NCBI GenBank assembly: GCA_027563935.2
Contig: CM050454.1
Coordinates: 5,856,001 to 5,920,000 of the forward strand
Source of the DNA: Costus lasius
Taxonomy: Eukaryota > Streptophyta > Magnoliopsida > Zingiberales > Costaceae
Length of the DNA stretch: 64,000 bases
Reading direction: 5' to 3'
A model generated the notes under the pieces. That model ran no database searches. It was not told the origin of the DNA and worked only from the letters and a program-made list of their open reading frames with translations. The first letter of the stretch is position 1; each line of letters opens with the position of its first letter. A program made the translations under genes and the position numbers. This document shows, piece after piece, positions 23,998 through 36,112 of this stretch.

Positions 23998-26900
23998 CGT
24001 CTCCTCCTCTCTTCTTCAAGTAAATCAAAGTAAGACAGAGAAAGAGAGAGGCTAGTTTAGTTTCTGTGCTCTAAACAATTAAGATCATGCCTCCCTGTGT
24101 CTCGCCTCTGTTACCTTCTCAATGACTTCTCTTCGAGTCCTTTTCAGAAAGAGGCAACAACAGGAAGAGCACCATACGTAGTGTTTTCTCCCTGCAGTTG
24201 TACCTCCTCCCACTGTGCGGCTGTGCCTTTGTTTCCTCGCACTCTCTTTTTCCCCTACTCTTCTTTCTCTTTGCCCTCCCCACGTAACTTTTTTTGAAAG
24301 AGCACAAAAAAGCCTGTTCACACACGCACACATATGCATGCAACATGGTTGCAGTGTACCTCATAGTCTCATCACTTGGAATGACATAAATGGACTCTTC
24401 CCCTCTCCACTGATTTGCTAGTGCTATAGAAAAAGAAGTGGAGCTAAATATGCGGTTCAAAAAGCCTTGTCCCTCTTACAGCAAGGGATAGCAAATAACC
24501 CCCATCAACTCAATCCACTCAAAATTCTAGCCCAACTTTAAACTGAACCTTTTTCATGTCAGATAGGGATTTTGGTTTCTTTTTCGATAAAAATATTCAG
24601 TTTTATAAATTTTAAATTAAGATATTTTGTAAAAAAAATATGATCCATAAAATATAAAAAAACATTTTAAGAAAGAATATAAGAAACATTAAGAAAACCT
24701 ATAAAATACCACAACTTAATCAATGTGATCAGACCAGAGGATAACCTGAGAACCAACCTTACTCAAATCATAGGTCTTTTATTAAAAAAAAATACTGGAG
24801 AAGATTTCAAGTCTGAATTTTTCTATATCCAAACCGACCAAGTAGAGACTGGGTCAAAAAATTTCTAGAACCCGCGGAACACATTTCATACTCCCTACTT
24901 ACAGTCTCCTTGCTTTCCATGCACCATTAGCTCGAGAACATGACGAAACAGTATCTAAGGTGTAAGTTTTGGCACTCTGGGCCCTAAAGGAAGTCAGGTG
25001 GGTGTTAGCAAGTGTGGAATCTTTCCCATGTGACTTTCCTGGCTCCATGATCAGAACAAGAATTCCAGCCTGAAGTCTCTTGATATATAACCAACCAGGG
25101 AGGAACAGCAACATGTTACTCCCTTAATCAGGAGCAGTAGTTGATTAAATCTCTAGCCAGAACAATCTATGGCAGGGGCCACTATATATATAGAGCACAC
25201 TCTATATGCATGGGTACACGGTTTGGTATTAGGGCCAGAAACTAATACTAATTATCATTCACTTGAGAAAGAGCACGTTTGAAGATGGTTTTGCCAGTGC
25301 AAGGAAAAAAAAAGTTCGGTAGAATAAGCAACCACTTATGTTATAAACAAAAGTAAACTCGTAGAGCATCATACAAACAATTTTTAAAATTACTACATTG
25401 CAGAAGAGTACTACACTAAGCTATTGATCATGATATTCCCCTTGGCGGTCCAAAGGATGACAACCTGGTACACAATTTATGTTTTCTTACTATGGCACTA
25501 ACGTTAATTACAAATGTTGAGGATATTGTTCTTAATAAGTATGAAGATTCTACACAAAAGTTGTCATACGTACATTCCAAACAAATTTCTCTCTCAATAA
25601 TAGGACATTTTGGTAGAAGACAACTGATGTCGTAAAGTTATCTTACTTTTTGGGGAATTACGAATATTTTTCAATAATGGTTCTCAGCATTTGACTGGCT
25701 TACCTTTGCTCGGGTTCGTTGTCTCCCCCAAGGAAATCAACTGAAAACAGACACAAGAAATGATCAGGTGGAGTCAGTATTCTCCCACAATATTTACTTG
25801 CTAAGCTTGTCAAACAGAACGTATGTGAAGTCCCCACTTAATTAATTGCTACAGCCAAAGTCATAAAGCTAGGTATGAGATGATTCCACATTATGGCGCA
25901 CACGTGCAATGACTGTCTAATCTAGAGGTCCTGCACAGACAAATATTCACTTTGGATTGCAGCCACATCATTCCTACCATTCACCCACATCATTCCTACC
26001 ATTCACGAGAACAATGACGTGGAAGGAAAAGCAGGAAACTGATTTTGCACTGTGTTTATATTGTTATTTTTGCACTTCAAATTTGACAGTGAAAACTACT
26101 TGAAGCCTCCACATTCATCATAAAAGCAAATACAAACACTAAAAAACATTAAAATAGCAGACGTTATTTCTTTACAAAGTTTGAATACTGACCATTTCGG
26201 AGTGAAGATACCAGATTGTTCAAGAGCATGCTGAAACAGCGTTGTAGATCATAGGGCAACAGTTGGAAGCAACTACAGATATTACCAAGTGTATTGTCAA
26301 TGTAATCCCATTGATCAAGAGACATCCTTCTGTAAAGAGTTGACTGTTACTAATGAGAATCAACTGATGCAATAACTGCATGCATTGTCGCCAGCCATGA
26401 CATTGGGTTGTTCAGCAACGACAATGATGTCCAGTGGCATATTTCAATTGACCCTCACAATTCACCACCATAAATTATATGCCGTTGAGTGTGAGCATAT
26501 TGAGCAAGATAACTAAACACTAAATTCTCATTAGAAATGACTTGTTAGACCACCAAAAAACCATAGGATTGTCAAATTGTTGGCTACCTCTTCGTTATTG
26601 AATACCGTGCCAACTATCACAACATTGTAGTTGGTCCACTTACATGCCTAAAACTAGCAAAAACATATAATCATAGCTGGAACCACTGTCTCACCTCTCC
26701 TTATTCGACTCTATCATGCCGAGTCCAACAGGATGAGCAACGAAAAGAAAAAAAAAAAAAAAAATCAAGTTTCACAATCAAGACTTTTCCCTCAATTTGG
26801 ACATTCCAAAATGGTCTTCTCTTCTAAAAGAACTCATTTATTTTTGTTGGCTCATTCTTTGCTCAAACACATGGTGATCAAGGGCATTCACAACTCTATC

Positions 26901-27309
26901 CATGAAAAATACTAACAGAACTTGCAAAGACTTTATCTTGATATCTATTAGCATGAGGTGAAGGTGAATGTCCAATAATTCATAAAAAGGTTCTCCACAT
27001 TCAACATATTTTAATGGATTTCACAGCCTTATAAAATTACAAAAAGATAATTACCATTATCATACTCACAATATCCATATGCCAACGACATTTAACATTT
27101 ACCTAATTGCATTTGTCTCCCTCCTAAAAAATTTACTGGACCATATAGCATAATCTAAGACAATACTCTTATTTCTATGGAAAAGAAGACTCTTCCCAGC
27201 ACCAGTAACCATCTTAGGTAGCTGTAATCATGAAGGGTTGCAAGAGTTCCTCATTCATTGGAGAGACTGAGCTTCAAATGACATGCCTTGGGAAAAAGAA
27301 AGACACCCA
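23998..27309. other. Intergenic, no protein gene recognised
   Basis: It contains a pyrimidine-rich stretch (24000-24300) that, on the minus strand, could be a 5' leader for the short ORF at 23857-23997. It also has an exact 22-bp tandem duplication at 25963-26006 (unit CCACATCATTCCTACCATTC plus AC). The remainder is AT-rich without recognisable genes. Confidence 0.4.
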
Positions 27310-28190
27310 AGAAGTACCTTTAACTAGTGCTTGGTGACAATAATGTGGTGTTAGAATCAACCTTGCAATGCTGCTGACATTTGAAAAAGAAAAGCAAACT
27401 AATCAAAGCGAAGAAAGAAATGAACCTCCATTGCTTAAGCAATACCAAAGAGGATTTTGATAACTATGAAAGGGAGATAATTGATGAATGGAATATGCTA
27501 CAATTAGAGAAGTGAAATATAGATGAAAGGAACAAAAAACAATCTGGATGGCCTTTAAATAAAATATAATTATACAATAAGAGGGAAGCAATTGATCTTC
27601 AATATATATAACCTTAACTAGTGCTCGGGAACAAGCACACATTTGACCACCTTCCAATGCTGTCAATGTTCGAAAAAGAAAAACCAACCAATAAGCCAAT
27701 AAAGAAATGAATCTCCATTTCTCAAGCAATCATCCATATGCTTGCGACATCTGTGAAAGAAAGGCAATTGAAGAAAGGAAGACAATACAATAAGAGAAAA
27801 TAAATTCACTCCCCTACTAAATGACGTATGAATAACAAGAATAAAAGCCTAAATCTTTCAATGTACAATCAAGATCTTTAATTAAGAGCTCATCATCAAT
27901 AAGGGCAAGCAATCGAACATCAGCTATCTAGCATTAACCAATCTTGGGGACAACTACATATTTGAAATGATAAGTGGTGTTACAAACCAACCTTCTAATG
28001 GTGACAATGTCCGAAAGAGAAAAGTCAAAAAGCCAAAGTGGAGAAGGAAATAAACCTCTTTACTCAAGAGTTACAAAAGTAGGTTGTGACAACTATGGAA
28101 GGGAAGTAATTGATGAATAGAAAATGTCACCTGAGTCCTGAGAAATTTACTGCCTTATTAGATGTACAGATGACAAGAATAAAAACTTAT
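27310..28190. repeat. Three diverged direct repeats of about 0.3 kb
   Basis: The units begin near 27318, 27611 and 27934. They share in order a TTAACTAGTGCTTGG-type start, a CAACCTTGCAATG-type block, GACAATGTCCGAAAGAGAAA or similar, AACCTCCATT...CTCAAG and GATAATTGATGAATGG-like segments. Divergence is substantial with many indels, so the array is old. No coding potential. Confidence 0.65.
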
Positions 28191-29578
28191 ACATGATTGT
28201 CTCAGAGAATCATTCCAAAACTAAAAACCAGAAGAAACTGCCAGTGTTAAGTCTTAATAAACAATTATCAACAGCATCAAGTAAAGATGATAAATTTTGA
28301 GCTGAGTAGGAAAATTTTAATAAGAAAATAGATCATTTTTTATAAAATCTTCGTTTTTTTTGAAGAATTAAATGCTGAAGATGTAGCTCCTTTAAGACAA
28401 TTTTATTTTTGATGTAGTCAGTTTACTATTGGGTAATTTCTAAATCAAGGTATTTACAAAATAATTGTTTTAGATGAATATTAAAGTACACAATGGCAAA
28501 GACAACAAATGTTTGACGTAGGTGCTGAGTGCTGACCCTAAGGGATGTGCTAAGAACCGTTACAAGGTTTATGAGGCTCTTGAACAACAGTAATCAAAAT
28601 ATCGCTGCAATATAAATCAAGTTAAGCGGTAAGACAACCAAACTAAGCATGCAAAGAAGTAATTGGATTGAGCTCAACAAGGGCCCCTTCTATGAAGGGG
28701 CCAAAATTCTTGGCGTTGAGGATTAAAGGAGTTATTATTACAGTAACATCAAGAACAAGGAGATGCAAGAATACAAATCCCCTCGAAACTAACAAAAAGT
28801 CCAAGTCTTCTTCAAGGTGCACCGGTTCTCCTTGCTCCAAGTGCTCCAACATGTGAACTCCTTGCTTCAAGTTGCATCCAAACATGGGAAATCACTCTGA
28901 GGCTTGAAGTTGAAGCTCACAAGGAAGAAAGGGCGCAAGGGAGAAGAAGAATGGAGGAAGAGGGAAATTCAGCAATAGATGAATGCAAAATTCAATATAC
29001 CTTATTATCAATAACAAAGATTCTTACCAGTTGAACTACATGACACCCCATATAATACAGTTATTAGTTCCTTTACCTTACACAAAAGAATTATATAGAA
29101 AAGGTGTCACTAAAAAGAAAGAGAATAACCAAAAAACTAAGCACCTTTCCATATTAACTCAAAAGGAATCTTAGAGAAGAAAGTTTTATAAATGAAAATA
29201 ACATACTTATTTTTATAAATATAAGTAACATATTTATAAACGAAATCTATCCTGATTAAACAAACTCCATATGAATTATCGATGCTGTGCGTTCAAATTC
29301 AATAAAAACAATAGAATAATAAAATTGCATTTTGTTATATGTTTGATAATAAAACATATATTGATAATAAAATTCCATGGTCAAATTGAATAGGAAATAA
29401 AATCAATCTTAAATTAATGTATGGAAAAATGAAGCTATCGTGCTTACATTAATCCATGGGTTTAAAATGGAGATCAGTCGCCGTTACAAAAGAATATTCG
29501 TGTCATTGACCATAAATCTGACATTTCTGTAGTACTAATTAGACATTGTAATTGAATAAAATAAAATAATCTAATTAC
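28191..29578. other. AT-rich intergenic DNA and transporter 3' flank
   Basis: No gene recognised. The last few hundred bases are the likely 3' untranslated region and terminator area of the minus-strand transporter gene. Confidence 0.45.
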
Positions 29579-32500
29579 TCACGCTTCGTCCGATCCGTCC
29601 TCCCTGCCACTGAGCTTCGCGAGCTGCACGCTTTCCTCGCCGGCACCAGAATCCGAACCCAACAGCTCCGGTGGCAGCAAAACCACCGACTGATCCGAAT
29701 TGGGAACGAGAAAAAGCAGGCCCAGGGTCGAAATCCTAAGCACATTCCTAATCAGCACTACCACCCACAGGTTCCTGAAGTCCGTCCTCGTCACGTGAAA
29801 CGCGTGCAGCAACAAGCCGCCGCCGCTCTTGGACGAGAGCGAGCCGAGGCTGTCGATGCACATGAGGAGGGCGAAGAAGGTGCCCTCGATGCCCGCCGGG
29901 CACAGCTTCGCGCTCAGCACCGCCATAGGCATCCACCGGATCCGGGTGATGATCCGGGAGCAGCACTCCTCGAGGATGACGAAGAGGTAGTCGGGGAGGT
30001 GGAGTTTTAAGTTCCAGCGGAGGACGAAGACGAGGTCAAGCGTGCCGGACACGCCGTAGAGGAGCTGGGCGTAGAAGAGGAGGGTGCGGAAGGGGTAGTC
30101 CTTGAGCAGCTTGTGGTAGATGAGAACGCCGATGATGGAGGCAATCGCGCCGATGGCATAGATCATCCCCACGAACTCCTGCATTCATCAATTTAATAGT
30201 TAAGCAGTAATAAGAGAAATCTGGAATATTATGCGTATTAAGATCCCTACTTATATATCCCACAGGTAAATTTGCTATTTTTTTTAAGATAATAAATTTT
30301 AATTATCTATATCTATTTCCAAATAATACGTTCATTTTTAGTCATTTAATAAATTTCATAAGAATAATATGAGATCAATTTTAGTTAACTGTTGTGTAAC
30401 CTCGAAAGGTTAAAAATAATGCATCACATATTTTATTTTATAGGAATTATCATGATTTATTTTCTATGAAATAATATTTCAAAAATAAAAATGTGTATTT
30501 TCTATATAATTATGCCATGACAACTTAAATGTTCAAATTTAAAGCATGTTATGATTTACAATAACATTTAAGTGTTTGTACTAAATTGCTTATGTATATT
30601 GAATTTTTTTCTATACAAGAAATATACATTTTAGGGTGTAACACAACAATACGAGGTTAAGAAACAATTGAGATTGAACAAACAAAAGTGCACCAGCACA
30701 AGATTATAGGATAGAGGAATCGTCACTAATAAATAGAGATTAGCAATATATGCTTAAGTTGAGATCTGATCGTTATTATTATATGGAATATGACTGGAGT
30801 TATTAGGGAACGTGAGAGGAGTTGATAGAGAATTCGTAATAGAGAGCTAGTGTGTTAATTGTTATAAGTGGGATACCTATTGATTTTTATAGATGAGAGT
30901 TTATCTTCCAGCAGAGTAGTTTGTAGAATTGTCCTTTTTAGAACTCTCAAAATACATATTAAAATATCAAGATATATAATATAATACTTTAAAAATATTG
31001 GAATACCTTAGAATATTCTAAAAATGCATATCACCTTCTGACAAGATTATTAATATAGTTAAAGATTCCAAAACTCAGTTTAAGACTTGATATCAGATGA
31101 AACTAGGAAAAAGCAACGAAGAACAAGAAAAAAAAAAAGCAAGAAGAGGAAAAAAAAATTCCACTTTTGTTTCCCTCTGCTTGTCGTGCATGCGTCCACT
31201 CACGATCTACTTTCGCTCATTGCACACACTCGTGTGCAACAAGCATCTTTTTCTTTTATTTTCTCATCATCCTCTTTTTTTTCTTGTTAATCCTTGCTTA
31301 GATCGATATAAACCGATTGTAGTGTTTGATACAGTCTAGTATAAATTAATCATATTGTTCGGTACGAACTGATACAAGCTAATTGTACCACCTAATTTCG
31401 ACCAGTTTTATTGTACCACCTAATTTGGATCAATATTTAAAACGTTAAATAAAGTATAATGAAGGTATCATATGAGAAAGTAAATTTAAGATCCAAAATT
31501 TTTGAGAATGCTAAAAAAGTTTACCATATCGAAGCAACAAATATCAAGGTGGTTGACCCATAAGCTCAAGCAAGAATTTCTCATACTTGGATGTAGAGAA
31601 TGATAGCAGCACTTGCAATCGGTGTGAGATGGCCTCAACTAGTAATAGAGTGCAATAGCTACCTTAGCATGCAACGGGAGACAACTTCACAACAAACAAG
31701 ACATGCTTGGTGCTCCATAAACGAGTGTAGAGGGAAATGCAATAGAAGAAGATAACTCAGAATTTACATGCTTTAGGTGTAGAACTAGAGCTAGGGTGTG
31801 TTTGGTGGCGTTTGCTAAAAGGCGGATAGCAAGAGCTACGGCGGCATATGAGTTTTTCCAAGTTTAAAAAGATTTTTTTTTTTTTTCTCACTACAGCACA
31901 GCGGTCAAAGAACGGTAAAAGCTGGGTGGAAAGTTTCGCCAAATGCAGCTCTAATAGTAAAGACTCAAAAGGCAAGCAAAGACATTTTGCATTCTAGATT
32001 CTATAGATTCCACTAGAAGCTGAGTACAAATGTAAGCAGAAAACAACTTCGCTACTAAAAATCTAATTGTCACTAAAAAAGATCTCATATCTTAATAATA
32101 AGAAAATGATATGCAGCATATCCCACTTGTCCTAGAGGAGGAAATAATATTTAAGTGATCGTCCATTTTGCTTAGATCTCCTCACAGAGACAATAAACAT
32201 AACAAATATTCCTACGTGGATCATTTGATGTAGCCAGACTATCCTAAAATTCCTTAAAAACAAGTATTGAAAACTGATAGTAAGTTAAGATTACTGCTAA
32301 AAGAAGAAAAAATCATAAAGAGAAAAAAAGATAGTTTGTAGAATATGCATAAACAGATAGTTTGTATTACTAAGTTAGCAAAAGTATTGAAAACTAATGG
32401 TAAGTTAAGATTATTTCTAAACACAAGAAAAATTCATAAATAGAATTGGGGTTCACAAACCAAATCTAGGTTATAAAAGAAGATAATTTTATATTACCAT

Positions 32501-35074
32501 AACCCTTTAAAAGGAAAAAAAAACTTAGAAGAGCTTAAGGAAACAAGAAAAAACTAATGTTTTCAATTTTGGTCCGGTATCGATCCATCTTCATTTACAG
32601 GAAAGTTTCAATATGGGATGTATCAACATAACAGATAACCAAAGGTGAGTGGGTGCCTGAGAAAGTGATATGTGGGAGCAACAGGAGAAAGTAGCTGGAA
32701 GAGAGGGAAAGAAGTGAATGCACTGATTCAAGTTAAAAGGAAAAAGTTTGACATTTTTGAAAAGTAAAAGCCAATAATCTGTTCATACCTGAGAGAAGGC
32801 TGGGCCAGCTCTGCGGTCAGTATACCAATAGAACTGGCCCTCGTGAGTGCTGATGCTGAGAGCCAGAGATAAGTACATATATAATGACGGCTTCCACACT
32901 GCAGGATACTGAATTGTCTTCACCATCCCTCGAATGGCTTCCCTTGCCTTCTCCAACACCTGCTGAATCAGCACAACAACGCTACGCTATCAATAATCAG
33001 TCCTTTTGTATATATAAAAACAACAGCTAATGCATCATGCATTCCATTAGGAAGAGATTCAAGCGCGAGAATCTAATTTATCACATACAAACACATCAAG
33101 CAATGAAAATGGAAGCCATGAGAGAACAAGTAAAGAATCCTTTCCGACATTTTGTGCCAATTTATTTTCGCATTGCCGTAATCCCAGAACAAAATCCATC
33201 TGACCATCTTCCTTGGGTCAATTTATGAAATCATCATCGAATACCAGTTCTCACTTACGCTGCTATCAAATCCAATTCCTGTTAGTTTATGAAACATATA
33301 ATGTCAGCTGGAACACTTCATTGTTCATACACATCGAAATCGTCAATCTCTAACTTCGTTTGGCTTAGTTTCTGCTTCTAGCTTTTGCTGATTAAAAAAG
33401 TGCTGGTTGAAGAAGTGCTAACTGAAGAAGTTTGAGGGCGTTTGAATGCATAGCTTATGCTAGATTATTCTATTTATAATAAATAAATTTTTATTAAAAA
33501 AGTTATTAAGATAAAAATTATATGATTAAATTTATAATTAATTATAATTAAAATATTTATTAAAAATATTATAAGTTGTACTATTAAAAAATTATTATTA
33601 CATATAAGGATTATTGACCATAAACAGGTGGGGGGCTAGAGAAGTAGCTTCACCCTTACTTCTTTAAAAAGCAATTATTTATGAGTTGGAACAGAGAAGC
33701 TGAAGGGTCAAACACTTTAGCTTCTTGATTTTTGCTAACTGCAACACTATAAGCAGCCCCAAAAGCTAGTCCCACCATGAGAGAAGTAGCTAGCTGAACG
33801 ATAGGGAAAAGAAAGATCCAAGATTGTGGCAGGTGTACGAAGTTGCAAGTCAAACCTGGGGAGATTTGACTTTCTACACTGAGCCAATAAGACTATCCCC
33901 TCATAATTAAGGCTTATCCCATTTGACCAAGGAAAGATGCAATTTCGCGTTGAAGTTAATACAAGGGAGCGTAGTCTTTGACTTTGTGATTTTGATTTGT
34001 ATCTCTTCCATAATCAAATTTGATTTCTACAATTGAACATTATGTATGTAGAGTTTTTCTGTAGAAGTAGACTAATTACCTTGGGCTTCTCCGACAAATG
34101 AGCGTTCCTCTGCTCGTAGATGACGAACCCTAGAAAGATCAACAACACGCCAGGCATCGCTATCAACCCCAACGCTCCCTCCATTCACATCGATCATATC
34201 CCTTTGTTAGCATCAAATTAATACCCCGATCCACGGATGGCTACGGTATAGATTATAATCGTGAACTGAATTGAATCAAGATCTGAGTACCTGAGCTCCG
34301 AGGAGGTCGACGGAGACGCCGCTGGTGGAGTACCCCACCAGCGCCCCCAGCGATGACACAAACATGCAAAGGCTCTGCATATCCGCCGCCAATTCTGGCC
34401 GCTCGATGCTGTTCCTTGCGATGCACGCGTCGATCGTCACGTCCGCGATCGCCACCGACGCCGATATCCCCACCATGCACGCCAGCGCCACCAACACTGG
34501 CAGTTTCTCGAACGTCGACACGACAAACGTCCCTATCAGCCCCAAAACCCCTGCGATCGACCAACCAGCTTCTTACACATGTATACTAATGCTCCAGTGC
34601 TCCAATTTGAAAAGTTGATTTCAATTTACCCGCCAAGATGAAAATTGGGGACAAAGTGAAAGAAACCCTAAATTTACCGGCAGCGACGAAGTAGGGGCGG
34701 CGGCGGTAGCCGTAGAAGGGGACGACGTCGGTGAGGATGCCCCAGAGAGGTTTCATGACCCAGGGGATGTAGTAGAAGCCCATGAAGAGCTGCACCGCCG
34801 AGGGCTGCACCCGCTGCACGTCCTTCCAATAATAGTCCGACACGACGCGGAAGAAGGATCCGGCGAAACCCTGGCTGAGGCCGTAAACCACCACCACCCC
34901 GAACACGAAGCTCCCGTTCAACTCGCGGCACAGCATCTGGATCCACCACACTGGCTGCATAACCAGTCCGCCTCTGTCAGCGTTGGAAGGCTTGACGGGC
35001 GGCTCCGCCTCCGGGTCGCTCAGGCGGACGCCGGGGGCTGGCTTCTCCACCAGATCTTGCGTCTCCGAGTCCAT
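29579..35074 (-). CDS. Folate-biopterin transporter (FBT/BT1 family)
   Basis: This is a membrane carrier of the major-facilitator-like folate-biopterin transporter family, which moves folates or pterins across plastid or other membranes. Five exons (35074-34678, 34550-34291, 34178-34080, 32959-32789, 30178-29579) join in frame to 508 residues, the normal family size. Seen: an acidic soluble N-terminus (1-40), then about twelve hydrophobic segments; the family signature GFYYIPWVMKPLWGILTD (99-116) followed by VPFYGYRRRPY; ADVTIDACIARN in the second exon; EGQFYWYTDRRAGPAFSQ closing the fourth; and RWMPMAVLSAKLCPAGIEGT in the last. All introns are GT-AG; the fourth is 2.6 kb and holds a small MITE. 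No lesions, so likely functional. Which of the several plant paralogues it is, and its cell location, cannot be told from sequence alone. Confidence 0.95.
31794..31950. mobile_element. Tourist-like MITE in a transporter intron
   Basis: The ends GGGTGTGTTTGG and CCAAATGCAGCT form imperfect inverted repeats flanked by CTA on each side (31791-31793, 31951-31953), a Harbinger-type 3-bp duplication. 157 bp, non-coding. Confidence 0.65.
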
Positions 35075-35773
35075 TGCTTGGCGACGGAGAGGATGCTAGC
35101 GACAGCGCCATATGAAGATGGACGAGGCGTTGACTTGCAATATCTCAACTAGTTTTCGAGAAAATCTATGGCAAATTTTGCTGTTTGGTAATTCGATCTT
35201 GAGATTTGACGGAGTGACGTTGAAATCCGACAGGATGAACAGATTTGATCGGGAAATTATGCTTGTTTATTCTTCTTTAACACCAAGTAATGCGATTGAA
35301 TCGAACGTGGTGTGGATTAGGAATTCGAGCCCTTCACGTGAAAGGTGAAAAAAAATTCGTCATTGATATTTAAAAATTAGTAATGAATTCAGAGCTTGGT
35401 GACGCTGCGCTTGTTAAATAATTCATGGAGGATTAGGCTGGTAGTGGCCTTAGTGGGGAATGAGCGAGCTGGGGAAGCTATCTACTCCAATAGCCAAGAA
35501 GGCTGGCACCCCGGGCAGACGGAGATCGTCGTATTCAAACGATTTCTCTGCTACCAGATAATACCTAACAATATTAAAATTATAATTAAAATTATAATTT
35601 TATATATATAATACAAATATATATCTTGCTTTAAGATTCACAATCTCCTTGCCTAGACAGGAGACATCTACGTCGGTTCAGAAACAAATCACCCGTAACC
35701 GGTGAATCGGACCGGTTTCTACCGGTCCGTTTCCGAAGCAAGAGCGCCCAAATGACAAACTGGGGCCTTGGCG
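35075..35773. promoter_or_regulatory. Divergent intergenic (possible shared promoter)
   Basis: About 0.7 kb separates the start codons of the minus-strand transporter and the plus-strand small membrane protein gene, so both promoters must lie here. A run of ATATATA occurs near 35600. No clear shared element is identified. Confidence 0.45.
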
Positions 35774-36112
35774 ATGGAGGACGGCGACGACTGGTTGGGC
35801 GCCGACAAGCTCGAGCATCTGGTCGCATGCTTCTTCATCGCTCTCGTTGTCGCTGCCCTCTGCGGACGAAGCCGCTACCCCGTCCTCCGCCGGTGGAGCT
35901 CCGCTCTTGGTGTCCTCGTGGCCCTCGCAGCTGGAGCCTTCAAAGAGGCCGGTGACGAGATTGGACTCTGGAGATCTGCCGGCGCCTCTTTCAAGGACGC
36001 CGTAGCCGACGTCCTCGGTGCGATTCTAGCAGCCCTATTCCTCGCGGCTTCTAGGAGGTTCGTGCCCTCCCGCCTCGAGCTCGAGATGATTGGAGAGGGC
36101 TCGCCAGTCTAG
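35774..36112 (+). CDS. Small YfiM/DUF2279-like membrane protein
   Basis: A single-exon frame of 112 residues starting MEDGDDWLGADKLEH. Hydrophobic stretches at about 17-31, 43-55 and 82-93 suggest a small membrane protein. The pattern W...DK..H in the first 15 residues, FKEAGDE (56-62) and SFKDAVADVLG (72-82) resembles the bacterial YfiM/DUF2279 family and small uncharacterised plant homologues. The biochemical role is unknown. The GC-rich coding segment contrasts with AT-rich flanks, as expected of a real gene. It is divergent from the folate-biopterin transporter. The similarity is from memory of the motif pattern, not from a search. Confidence 0.75.
   Translation: MEDGDDWLGADKLEHLVACFFIALVVAALCGRSRYPVLRRWSSALGVLVALAAGAFKEAGDEIGLWRSAGASFKDAVADVLGAILAALFLAASRRFVPSRLELEMIGEGSPV

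Noticed and set aside
33350..33640. Possible MITE (TTCGTTTGGCTTAG ... GGGCGTTTGAATG)
   Set aside because: The ends look transposon-like, but I could not find matching inverted repeats and a flanking duplication.
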